Source of the DNA: Tupaia tana
Taxonomy: Eukaryota; Chordata; Mammalia; Scandentia; Tupaiidae
Assembly: GCA_026018925.1 (NCBI GenBank)
Contig: JAKSZU010000007.1
Coordinates: 97,985,501-98,049,500 of the forward strand
Reading direction: 5' to 3'
Length of the DNA: 64,000 nucleotides
The translations under genes and the position numbers were made by a program. The notes below the pieces were generated by a model that was not told the DNA's origin, ran no database searches, and was given only the letters and a program-made list of their open reading frames with translations. This document shows positions 1 to 13,247 of this stretch, piece by piece; within the stretch, counting starts at the first letter, position 1; each line of letters begins with the position of its first letter.

Positions 1-110
1 TCTCCATCCGTAAGGTGAGACTGTAGTACTAACCTCATGGGCTGATCGTGAGGATTAAATAACAGAATATATGCTAAACATCTCCTAATTCTGGCCCCAA
101 GTATGTCACT
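1..110 (+). repeat. MIR SINE 3' part
   Basis: TCCATCCGTAAGGTGAGACT, ACCTCATGGGC and GTGAGGATTAAATAACAGAA follow the MIR core and 3' region. Cut by the window edge. Confidence 0.65.
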
Positions 111-207
111 CAGAACAGATGTTCCACACGTATTTATTAAATAAACATTGTCACCGGAAAGCCATGATCTCATAAAAGTCAATTGTGAGCATTTTCCCAC
201 AGCACTG

Positions 208-471
208 GTTTTTTTTTTGAAGAGGTTTTTGCTATAGGGCACGTGCGCTCGCCAGACCGACAGAGAGAGACATAGAGACAGAAAGCGAGAAATCACCCCC
301 CAGGGGGGATGGCCACACCGCAATCCCTTCTCCTCCACTCTCCTCTCAGGATCTTGGGCATGCACGCACACGCGCCCGGTGTGAGTTTAAGCCGCCGGGT
401 CCGGGACTCGAACCACGGTCGACTACGTGGGAGTCCAGCGACATAGCCATTACAATAACTCCTGGTTCCCA
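208..471 (-). mobile_element. tRNA-derived SINE (main family)
   Basis: Family description: in sense orientation the element starts GGGACCAGCAGTTAGCGTAA and has pol III A-box-like TAGCGTAATGG and B-box GGTTCGCGTCC. A non-tRNA body follows with AGGAGAATGGAGGAGAAGGG, a CCCCCC-x-GGGGGG-type palindrome and a CT-rich stretch, then CCTATAGC and poly(A); about 265 bp. This copy is flanked by CCCACAGCACT at 196-206 and 472-482. Confidence 0.9.
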
Positions 472-482
472 CCCACAGCACT

Positions 483-1836
483 TTTTAAGAGAAAAAGATA
501 ATACAATCTGCAAGGAAGGGTCACAAAGCAACTTTTGGTCTAAAGTCTGGTGTTGGGAGTAAGAGGTGGGAAGCGTACCATGGTGGAGGTGGCTGCTAGA
601 TGGCACCACCTGGTGGACCCGGAAACCTCCACTGGCCCTAGCCCTCGGCCCACGCATCTGGAATGAAGCGGAGAGCCTGCTGTTGGGCCCGACAGTGTCC
701 CCTTGAAAGGACAGCCACATTTCAGCCCTAGTGCTTTCGTATAAACTCGTTTATCACGTTACTGTTTTCTGTAGAGCTGAGACCCAGGGACCGTGATGTG
801 CCTGGTGCCCCTGAAAAAGAGAAGACACAAAAAAAACGGAAATGGAGATTATAAAGATAAATTTTGCTTGTGTGGCATTTTCTTCAATAGTTCCTCTGGG
901 AAAGAGAGCCTACTTACAAATAGCCTACTCTCATTTTCAGTTCAGGGTATTTCCTATTAGTCAGTAATTACCGTGGCTTATAAATATATCCATTGTGTGT
1001 TTGCTGAGCACAAAGCAATTCCCAGAGGCCAGTCAGTCCTTGGTAAGCTAATAAATTTGACAATTCCAAGAACAAAGCTTGTGAAGTAGGACCCAACAGC
1101 CGTAAGGTTGGAGGGAAAGGGCTCACACCCTGGTTGTACTGAATTAGTCACTGGAGTCTACCGTCTGACTGCTATGGAAAGCGTCTTGCTTGAGAGCTGT
1201 CTTCCGTTGGCTAGACCAATCAAGTATACTGGCAGTTTTCTTGTTATTGCCAATTTTGGAAACAGTCAGTTCTAAGAGTCCCCATGAATATTGAACTTTC
1301 TGAAAGGGGTTTTAAGTTTTCTGACCTGAATAGAAAACAGCTTCATTGATTATTAGCCACAACCAGCGAAACGCCAAAATGGTTCCACTAGAAACATGAC
1401 ACAATGATCACATTTAAAAATTGCAAGAAAACAATTGAATCCAATTTCCTAGGGACTCTTCCAGTGTCTCACTCTCATGTCTCACTAATATTAAAGTCAG
1501 AATAAAAATCTAAAGCCTCCTATATTCAGTTTTGTTTTAATTCTGCTATCAGTGTCTTCTTAGTGAATCATTAAGTCATTTGCCTACCCACCCATGGGTG
1601 CTACTTTTAAAATCCAAGGACTTATATATTATTAGCTGATATTTAAAAAACAGACTATACCAGTTGTTACTAGTTTTGCGGGTGGATTCTATGTTTTATT
1701 AATATTTGATTCTTCAAAGGGCACAGTGTCTAGGCATAGCAAGTGCATTAAAGATTATTTAATTAGATGAATGAAGGGCTTGAGTTGTAGTATGTGTAAA
1801 GGTAGTGATTTCCAAGGGCTACCTAGAAGTGCTATA
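483..1836. other. Unique intergenic sequence
   Basis: AT-rich; no gene or repeat recognised. Confidence 0.6.
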
Positions 1837-2095
1837 TTTTTTTTTTTTGAGAGGTTTTTGCTATAGGACGTGTGCGCTCGCCAAAGACAGAGACAGAGAG
1901 ACAGAAAGCGAGAAATCATCACCCCACCAGGGTGGATGGCCACGCTGCAATCCCTTCTCCTCTGTTCTCCTCTCAGGATCTTGGGCACACATGCACATGC
2001 ACCCAGCATGAGTTTAAGCCACTGGGTCCGGGATTGTAACTGAGGTCGACTACATGGAAGTCCAGTGACATAGCCATTACACCAACTGCAGGTCC
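1837..2095 (-). mobile_element. tRNA-derived SINE
   Basis: Complete copy with T13 at its left end. Imperfect flanks GAAGTGCTAT and GAAGGGCTAC. Confidence 0.88.
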
Positions 2096-4180
2096 TGGAA
2101 GGGCTACTTTTTAAAAAATGAATTTTGTTGTAGTATGTGAGGTTTACATGGTACTATGGGATGCATGCAGAGATACATGCTAATATATACAGACAGTACA
2201 GTGGTACTATAGTGAAGCACATTAACCTGTCATTTTAGCTTATTGCTGTTCTTTGTGACAAAGCAGCTGAAATCTACTTATTTAACAAAAATCCTTTACC
2301 TATTTTGATTTTATTAGTCATTCCTTCTTCACTTAACCTAAACAGAGTTGAGTAGATAAAATCACATTCCCATTAGCAAAAAATCTTTACAAAGTCTCTG
2401 AAAAGCAAAAATAGACTGCCTCTTACCAATTCCTATCTTCATGAAAGATGTGAGCTAAAAATAAAGCAATCCTTATTAGTACTACATCCTTTTTTCACAG
2501 TTATTTTCATTTACAGTTTGAAAGAGATAGATACTTTTACAACTCCTGAGAATTAAATTTTGATAACCAGGTGTAATAAAATAGCTCTTTATATAACTAA
2601 AAATCACTGCAAAACAAAGAAATGCATTTCTATGCATCTGAAGATAAAATGCTGTCATTTTAGACCCAACTTGTTTCTATGTCTTGGAAATCACTGCCTT
2701 TATACATGTTACAACTCAAGATCACACAAAATAGTGCAACAAATACAACAGAAGTGAAAGCATTTCAACTTTTCCTGAGCTAGCTATAGTGTTTTCTAAC
2801 ACGGCTGACAAAACAGGGCCAGATTATAAATATTTTAAATGTGTTCAACTATACAGTTGTAGTGTAAAAACAACCCTAGCCAAAACAGAAATGGTTTGTC
2901 AACCACTGTTCTAGAATATGAAGTATGTTGAAAATGCTACAAATCCATTTAGAAGAGAGCCCTTCTTGAAGAATCTCATTTTATTTTATTGCTATTGTTT
3001 TTCTTTAAAAACCAGATAAAGAATACTGAAAAGAAACCATCACTTACCACATAGAATCCAGATCTCTCTATTATTTTGTAGAATAATAGCTAACAGTGTG
3101 TGTGAAACACAACACAAAGAACTGTCAGTCACATTGCTTTCATCCCAAGATTTTCCTTCCAGGTTCATGCCACAAACAAGTATGGTGGGCTCTACAACTG
3201 TCTCACTAAAACGTTCACATCCAGCAGGGTTCTGGGAAAATATATTGGTATTGACTTTAACATATATTAAATTCCTGATAATAACTTCATTTTTCCTTAA
3301 AGAAGTGAGCCCAGTATTTCATTTGGTAGCTGCAGGGCATATTTATAAAGGGTTGCTGAGAGGGCTTTTTATTTTTATTTTATTTTTTATTTATTTTGTC
3401 AGAGTAAGCAATTTATCAAATTTCATGTCAAGTTCTTTTCCTCCACAGTCTGGTTTCTGGATTATGATGGTCAGGTGTATAAGTTTATAAATAATCTTAT
3501 ATTCTCACCTTTTTTCTTATCTACTGGAAGATTTTCCATTTTCTACTCAACTTAGACCATGAATATAATAGGAACATATAGTAATACTATTTAGCAACAT
3601 TCGATACTGAAATAACAAAGGAAAAGGAGGAAACATATCTGAAGGCTCAGAAATATCCTTTTCCAACTGTAGAGAGCTAGATTCTGAGTTTTGTTCTTTA
3701 AACATCTGTTCGAACCTGAAACTAAAGCAGGACATAAACATTAAGCCTGTGTGCCCAATAAATTGCCTGCATGTACTGCTTTCTTTATAAATGACATGCT
3801 CATAACATATTCTGCCACCTTTGTAGAATACAATCATTGAAAAAAAAAGAATATAGTGCTTGTGATTATCTCAATTTGCCAAGTGATATGTTATTTAAAA
3901 AAATAAAAACTAATCTGAATCCAATGTGCATTTTTCTAATCCCACACTCAAGTTTTATTTTTACTTGGCATTTAAATGAACTACTAGAGAACTAATCACC
4001 TCTATATTTTTCTCTGTATTTTCTTTTTTACATATTGTGGGCTGTTGAGTTTAAATTAGTTATTTGTTTAGTATGTGAACGCACATACTAAAGAGACAGG
4101 GTTATGAACACACGCCTTCTAATGAGGAGGAAAAAATGAGGCTGATGTGTAACATAGCTGTGGAAATGCATAGATCTTTA
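2096..4180. other. AT-rich intergenic sequence
   Basis: No gene recognised. The right end may include copied 3' UTR of the TXLNG retrocopy; 2110-2290 weakly resembles an old L1. Confidence 0.5.
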
Positions 4181-4453
4181 TTTTGTTAGCAGTTTTTTTC
4201 ATTGAGCTCATGTGCGTTCTGGAGAGAGAGAGAGAAAAACAGAGATAGTGAGAAGGAAAGTGAGAAATCACCCCCCCCCCCCCCCGCCCTTCCCCTGGGG
4301 ATGGTCATACTGCAATTCCTTCTCCTCTATTCTCCTCCCGGGACCATGGGCATACACCAGGTGTAAGTTTCAAGTTGTCAGGCCCAGGACTTGAACCATG
4401 GTCAGATATGCAGGAGTCCAATGACATAACCACTATGCCATCTTCTGGCTGCA
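4181..4453 (-). mobile_element. tRNA-derived SINE, diverged, with C-run expansion
   Basis: Inserted in the 3' side of the TXLNG retrocopy. The palindromic body has become a run of 15 C. Flanks read ATAGATCTTTA and ATAGATCTTA. Confidence 0.8.
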
Positions 4454-4636
4454 GAATTTTATAGATCTTAAAAAATGCCAAACTACTAAATAGCCTCCTG
4501 CTGAGTTCAAACTTCCAAAAAAATACAGATATTGCAGGAAAAGTATGAAAAATTTCACCTTAAAACCATTTGTTACTACAAACAGAGAAAATTGTAGGCA
4601 AAACTATATTTCTTAATACAGTGTTCAGACTTCATC
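4454..4636 (-). pseudogene. Probable 3' UTR part of the TXLNG retrocopy
   Basis: AT-rich sequence directly downstream of the pseudogene stop on the minus strand, cut at 4453 by a SINE. It may continue left of that SINE; I could not find the poly(A) end. Confidence 0.45.
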
Positions 4637-4639
4637 TTA

Positions 4640-6125
<1,486 letters not shown>

Positions 6126-7971
6126 CAGGTCTTAGCTGACTCCAAGCCATATCCTGTTCACGTGGTCAGGTTTACTGGCTTCACTACCCTTTTACTTATT
6201 TCTTTAATTTTTTTTTATTTAATGATTTTTAAAATTTAGATGTAATTTCTGTACATTCCTATATCATACATTGTAGTTTTTCAAAATATGCATTGTGCTT
6301 TTTCAAAATATGCATATCAAATCAAGAATATTACCATGTACATCATTTTCAACAAAGAACAGGGAAATACAGTGCTTGTCTTTCATAGTCTGGTTTACCT
6401 AGTGTAGCATTAAATCTTATAAGTTCATATACTTTGTATCAAATGACAGGGTTTCGTTTTTCTTTACGACTGAGTAATATTCCATAGTGTATATGTGCCA
6501 CATTTTTTCAATCCAGTCATCCTTTCTAGGGTATTTAGGTTGATTCTGTGTCTTAGTGATTGTGAAGAATGCTGCAATAAACATGAGTGTGCAAGTGCCT
6601 TTCCAACTGAGTGTTTTCCTATCCTTTGGATAAATACCATGGAATGGGATTACTGGGTGATATGGGAGTCCTATTTGTAGATTTTTGAGGAGCCTTTATA
6701 TTGTTTTCCACAGTGGCTATACTAATTTGCATTCCCACCAACAGCATAGGGGAACTATCAACACAGCCTTGATAGTACTTGTTCCTTATTAGTTTTTTTT
6801 TTAATTAATTTTCATTGTAGCCATTTTGACTAGAGTTAATTGGTTTCTCGTGGTTTTGATTTACATTTACCCTATGATCAGAAATATTGAACAGCTTTTC
6901 ATATGCATTGTAGCCATTTGTATGTATGTATTCCTTAGAGAGTTGTCTGTTCAGCTTATTTGCCCATTTTTAAATGGGATTATTCTTTTTTGGGGGGTAT
7001 TGAGATGCTTGAGCTCTCTATATATTCTAGTTATCAATCCCTTATCAGAAGCATAGTTTGAAAATATCTTCTCCCATTCTGAGGATTGTCTCTTCACTCT
7101 ATTTGCTATGCAGAGGTTTTTTTTTAACTTGATGAAATCCTGCTTGTCTATTTTGGGGTTATTGTCTGTACTTTAAGGGTCTTCCTTAAGAAATTTTTGT
7201 CTACTTCAATATATTAAAGTATATCCCCTGTGTTTTCCATCAAGAGTTTTATAGTTTGATGCTTTACATTTAGATCTTTGATACATTTTGAGTGATTTTT
7301 ATTAAGGGTGAGAGACAGTGATTTGATTTAATTTTTCTTCAGGTGGATATTCAGTTCTTCTAGCGCTATTTTCTGAAAAGAATTTCTTTACCCCACAGTC
7401 TTGTGCTCTTCATCAAAGATCAGTTGGCTGTATGTCTTGAGGTTTATTTCTGAATTCTGTATTCTGTTACATTGGTATATGTCTCTGTATTTGTGGCCAA
7501 GAAGTGGGATTATTGAGTCATATGGGAGTGCCAGTACCATGCTGTTTTCATTATAATAGCCTTGTAATATATTTCAAGATCAGGTAGTAAGATGCCTCTT
7601 ACTTTATTCTTTTATTGCACAATATTTCCTCAGTAATATGGGACATTTTGGGATACCAGATAAATTTTATAATTGTTTTTCTATTTCTGTGAAGAATGTC
7701 ACTGATAACTTAATCAGAATCACATTCAATTTGTAAATTAATTTGGATAAAATTGACATTTTTGTAAATTGATTCTTTCAATCCAAGAAGAACACAGGGT
7801 GTCTTTTCATTTTTTGGTATCATACTCAATTTCTTTTTTGATTTTTGTAGTTTTCCCTATAGAGTTCTTTTATCTCTTTGGTTAAGTTTAGTCCTAGGTA
7901 TTTTTATTTATTTATCTACTGTGGCTACTATAAATGGAATTACTTTTTTCAGTTCAGGTTATAGATTTTAT

Positions 7972-9110
7972 TTTTTAAAAGCTTGAAAATGGGTTGAACA
8001 CATTTCAAGGAAGACATATGCATGGCCAAAAGGCATATGAAAAAGTGTTCATCTCTTATCATAAAGAAAAAGCAAATCAAAACAATGAGATACCATTTAA
8101 CCCCAGTTATAATGACTATGATCAAAAAAAAAATAAGGAACAACAAGTGCTGGTGGGCTGTAGTGAAAGGGGACCCTCCTAGACTGTTGGCAAGAATGTA
8201 AACTAGTATGGCCACTGTGGAAAACAATATGAGGTCATCTTGAAAACCTACAAATAGAACTCCCATGTTACCCACTGGTACCACCCTTTGGTACTTATCC
8301 AAAGAATTGGAAAACACTCAGTTGGAAAGATGGTGGCACACTCATCTTTATTGAAGCATTCTTCACAATTGCTAAGACAGAATCAACCTAAATACCTAAG
8401 AATGGATGACTGGATTGAAAAATGTGGCACAGGGACCAACAGATGGCATAATGATTATGTTGCTCGACTTCCGTGAGGTTGACTGCAGCTCAAGTCCTGA
8501 ACTCAGCGGCTTAAAACTCATGCCAGGTATGTGTGCATATGTGCTCAAGATACCGAGAGGAGAATGGAGGAGAAGAAATTGTGGTGTGACCATACCTCCC
8601 GGGGCATGATTTCTCGATTTTTGTCTCTCCGTTTCTCTCTGCCTTTCTAGTGAGCACATGCACCCTATAGCAAAAGTCTCTCTCTAAAAAAAAGAATAAG
8701 GAAAAAATGTGGCTTATATACGCTATAGAATACTACTCAGTCATAAAAATACAATAAGACCTTGTCATTTGATACAAAGTAGATGAATATAGAAATATGA
8801 ACACACAAAAATGTAGCAAGCCAGTCTATTAAAGACAGACTTTGTATGTACATGACCAATATAAACCAAATGTCTGTGCTTTATGGTAGAAACTGAAAGA
8901 TTGGAAGATATAATAGCCGACAGCAAAGTGTATAGAAGGGAGTGGACAGTTAAGGGTGAGAGGAAGGGACTCAGGAAAATAAAGTTGACAGACTCAAGAA
9001 TGAAAAGGTATTATGTATGGTAATATCTTTGACTTGTTTGACAGGCAATGCATTTATGCTTTGAGAACCCATATTGCATGCTTTAAAGACACAGGATGAT
9101 TACATGTAAA
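7972..9110 (+). mobile_element. Plus-strand L1 3' fragment inserted in the older minus L1
   Basis: From about 7985 the plus strand encodes the L1 ORF2 C-terminal region (KRHMKKCS-like, then [14 protein letters not shown]-like in broken frames), followed by a 3' UTR. The flanks read GGTTATAGATTTTA on the left and GGCTATAGATGTTTA on the right near 9660, a possible diverged target-site duplication for the inserted block. It is interrupted by a SINE at 8431-8700. Confidence 0.75.
8431..8700 (+). mobile_element. tRNA-derived SINE
   Basis: Inserted in the plus-strand L1 fragment with AAAAATGTGGC on both sides (8418-8428 and near 8703-8713). Confidence 0.88.
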
Positions 9111-9664
9111 TAAAAATATTTTTGCTCTAGAGCATGTGTGCTTGACAGAGAGAGAAAGAGAGAGAGAGAAAGAAAGGAAAAATGAAGAAGCATCCCCAGG
9201 AGAAATGGCCACATTCCAATTGCGTCTCCTTGTTCTCCTCTCAGGATTTTGGGTATGCATGCATACATGCCCAGCTTGTTTTTTTAAGCCACTGTGTCCA
9301 GGACTTGAACCATGCTGCTGGCCACACAAGGATCAGAGGTTTTTTTGTTTTTTTTTTTGGTTTTTTTTTGTTTTGTTTTTGGAGAGGTTTTGCTATAGGG
9401 CGCATGCACTCGCCAGCCAGACAGAGAGAGACAGAGAGACAGAAAGCGAGAAATCACCCCCCAGGGGGGATGGTCACGCCGCAATCCCTTCTCCTCCATT
9501 CTCCTCTCGGGATCTTGGGCACGCACGCACACGTGCCCAGAGTGAGTTTAAGCCACCGGGTCCAGGACTCGAACTGCGGTCAACTATGTGGGAGTCCAGC
9601 GACATAGCCATTACACTAACTGCTGGTCCCAGGATCAGAGGTTTTAACCATCACACCACTGGCT
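9111..9664 (-). mobile_element. Older tRNA-derived SINE split by a younger one
   Basis: The left part 9111-9343 and the tail 9646-9664 (AACCATCACACCACTGGCT) form one diverged copy, separated by the SINE at 9344-9630. Confidence 0.8.
9344..9630 (-). mobile_element. Young tRNA-derived SINE nested in a SINE
   Basis: Perfect 15-bp duplication AGGATCAGAGGTTTT at 9329-9343 and 9631-9645. Confidence 0.92.
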
Positions 9665-12258
9665 ATAGATGTTTATATATCAATTCCCTATATTTCTATT
9701 TTACTGCATTAATTTATCACTTCTAGGAGGTTTTTTTTTTTTATCATAGATTCTTTGGGATTTTCCATGTGTATAATCTTGTCACCTGCAAATAGGGACA
9801 ATTTAGCTTCTTATTTTCCTATTTGAATACCTTTTATTTTACTTTCTTGTCTGATTATATTGGATAGGGCTTCCAGCACTATGTTGAAAAAGACATTGAG
9901 AAGAATTCTTCTTTCTATGAAGAAAAAAGACATTGAAAAAGAATTGAGAAAGTGGGCAACCTTGTCTTGTTCCAGATTTTTTAGTGAAAAAAATCTTCCA
10001 GCTTTTCTCAGTTCAGTAGATGTTAGCAATGGTTTATCATATATAACTTTTGTTGTGTTGAGAAATGTTCCTTCTGTACCTTGATCATGAATGGATATTG
10101 TATTTTATCAAATGGGGTTTTTTTTGCATTTATAAATATGATATGGTTTTTATCCTTCCTCTGATAATGCGATGTACTACATTTGCTGTTTTGCATATGT
10201 TGAACCATCCTTGCGTCCCTGAGGATAAAGCCTCCCTGGTCAGAATATATGATCTTTTTAGAGTATGGTCAGATTCGATTTGCTAATATCTTGTTAAGGA
10301 CTTCTGCATATGTATTAATCAGGAATATTGGTCTGTAACTTCCTTTTTTTGGGATTATATCCTTGTCTGCTTTTAATATCAAGGTGATGGAGGGCTCATA
10401 GGGTGAATTTGGAAGGGTTCTTTCCTTTGGGATATTTAGAAAGAGTTTGAAGAAAATTGGGGTGGCTCTTAAAATGTTTTGTAGAATTCAAAGTAAAACC
10501 ATGGAGACCTGAGATTTTCCTTATTGTGAGACAAATTTATTACTGATTCGATCTCATTGCTCGTTATTGGTCTAGTCAGGCTTCCTATTTCTTCTTGGTT
10601 TGATTTAGGTAAATTGTACATGTCCAGAAATTTGCTCATAGTGTTCTCTCATGATGTTTTATATTTCTGATATATACGTTGTAATATTACTTGCTTCATT
10701 CTGATATTATGAATCTTGTTCCTCTCTCTGTGTTTCTTGATTAGATTAGCTAATGGTTTGTCAATATCCTCTCAGAACAACAGCTTTTTGTTTTTTTGTT
10801 TCATTGATTTTTGGGGCATAGTTATTTTAGTCTGTGTTTCATTTATTTCAGCTATAATCTTTATTATTTCTTTTCTCCTGATATTATTGGAGTTTTTTGT
10901 TGTTGTTGCTTTCTAGTTCCTTGAGATGCATTGTTAAGTTATTTGCCACCATTTTATTTTTTTCTTGTGAGTACTCATTGCTATAAACTTTCCTCTTATG
11001 ACTGCTTTTGCTGTGACTCAAAGATTGTGGAGAGTCATGGGTTTCATTTTCATTGATTTCAATACATCTTTTGATTTCAGTCTTAATTTCTTTAGTAATT
11101 TTGAAGTTGTTCTTCAGGAATAGGTTGCTTAGTTTCTATGTTTTTGTATATTTTCGAATACACAAATGGCTCTTTCTGTTATTGATTTCAAGTTTAATTC
11201 CATTGTGTTTGGAGAAGATGGTGGATATAGTTTCTGTACGTTTAAATTCGTAGGCTTGTTTTGTGCTCTATTATGTAGTCAGTCTACAAAAATGTTCCAT
11301 GTGGGTATGGGAAAGATGTGTATTTTGTAGTTGTTGAATGAAATGCTCTATAACTGTCTGTCAGGTCTGTTTGGTTTATAATATCATTTAGTTCCTATGT
11401 TTGTCTGTTTATTTATTTATTTATTGCCTAGTTAACCTGTCTAGGCAGGAGTGTTGAAATCCTCAACAATTTGTGTGTTGCAGTCTGCCTCTTTCTTTAG
11501 TCATAGCAGTCTTTCTTTTAAGCATTTGGGTGACCTAGTGTTGAATGCATACATATTTATAATTATTATATTTTGGTGAATTGATCATTTTAGTACTTCT
11601 TTTTCTCTTCTTACCATTTTTATCTGGAAGTATTTTTTTTTTATGATATCAATATTGTGATTCTGGCCTTTTCCTGGCTTCTGTTTGCATTAAATGACTT
11701 TTTCCCAGCCTTTCTCTTTCTATCTATGCATGCCTTTATTAACAAGGTGTTTCTTTTCTTTTCTTTGTAGTAACATATAGAGGGTTCCTTTTTTGTTGTT
11801 GTTCATTCAGTTGATCTATGTCTTTTAATTGGGGAATTAAATCCATTAACATCCAATAGTTTATATACGGATTTATCCCTGTTGTTTTGCTCATCATTTT
11901 TAAAGTTGTTTTATGTTCTCTTATTTCTATTTGTCTCCATTTCATTTCCTGGGGTCTAGTGTTGGTAAATTTTCTCAGTTTTTGTTTATCTGTGAATGAT
12001 TTTATTTCTCCTTCCCATCTGAAGAATAATCTTGCCAGGTTGCTTGCTGAAATCTTGCTGAATTTCCTTTTCTTTAGAGTTTGAAAAATGCCTTTGCATT
12101 CCTTCCTTGCCTGCATTGTTTCAGTTGAGAGGTCTGATGTTAGTGTAATGGGGTAACCTTGGTAAGTAACTTAACATTTCTCTCTTGCTACTTTTAGAAT
12201 ATCATCTTTGTTTTTTGACTTTTACCAAGTTGCTATGATGTGCTTTGGAAAGAATCTT

Positions 12259-12525
12259 TTTTTTTTTTTTTTTGGAGAGGTTTTTGCTATAGGGCGCGTG
12301 CGCTCACCAGACAGACAGAGAGAGACAGAGCGATAGAAAGCGAGAAATCACCCCCCAGGGGGGATGGCCACGCCGCAATCCCTTCTCCTCCATTCTCCTC
12401 TTGGGATCTTGGGCACGCACGCACACGCGCCCAGCGTGAGTTTAAGCCACCGGGTCCAGGACCCGAACCGCCGTCAACTACGTGGGAGTCCAGCGACATA
12501 GCCATTATGCTAACTGCTGGTCCCT
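12259..12525 (-). mobile_element. tRNA-derived SINE
   Basis: Flanks GGAAAGAATCTT (12247-12258) and GGAGAGAATCTT (12529-12540). Inserted in the old L1 between the ORF2 and ORF1 segments. Confidence 0.9.
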
Positions 12526-12805
12526 TCTGGAGAGAATCTTATGTTCAATCTATTAGACTGTTGGGAAAGTCAGGAAGTATTTTTCTATACAAAAATGTGT
12601 CATGTTTTTCCAACAACCCAATATTTTGTGTTCTTTGTGTTTATTGGATCTGGATGTTTGTGTGTCTCTCTAGATTTGGAAGTTTTCAGGAAACATTTCA
12701 TGAAAGGATTTTCTGTGCCTTTACCCACCTCTTCACCTTCTGGAATACCCATTATGCAGATATTCACTTGCTTAATGTCTCTAGAGTTACTTGTACATTG
12801 TTCTC

Positions 12806-13073
12806 TTTTTTTTTTAATTAAAATTTTGTTTTTAGTTTTTCTATTGGGCATGTGCACTCACTGGAGTGGGAGAGAGAGAGAGAATGTGAGAAATCACTCT
12901 CCCTGGAGAGATGGCCATACTGCAGTCCTTTCTCCTCCATTCTACTTTTGGGACTTTGGGCATGCATGAACTTATGCCTGGTGTATTTTTCAAGCTGCTA
13001 TGCCTGGAACTCAGACCACACAGTTGACTATGGAGGATCCAGCTGCCTTAACCACCACACCACCAGCTAGCCC
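12806..13073 (-). mobile_element. tRNA-derived SINE, old
   Basis: Recognisable by CTATTGGGCATGTGCACTCA, the ACTCAGACCACACAGTTGAC region and the CACACCACCAGCTAGCCC end. Diverged; lies in old L1 ORF1. Confidence 0.75.
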
Positions 13074-13247
13074 ATTATCCTCATTTCTCAAGGTTATTTT
13101 TAAATTATTTTTGTTGGTTTGGACTAAAATGGAGTTTTTGTCTTTAAGGTTAGAAATTCTCTCTTCTCTGTGGTGTAATACTTTTGAAGGAGTTTTTGAT
13201 TTCCTGTACTGTAGTCTTTATTTTCAGAAGTTCGGTTTAATTCTTTT

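Noticed and set aside
6205-9110. Minus then plus L1 as a single twin-primed (5'-inverted) insertion
   Set aside because: Both segments contain the same ORF2-end and 3' UTR region, and the minus L1 resumes after 9665, so there are two separate insertions.
9136-9726. Open frames of 140-196 codons across SINEs at 9.1-9.7 kb and similar ones at each SINE
   Set aside because: They translate the SINE body; the same peptides recur at every copy.
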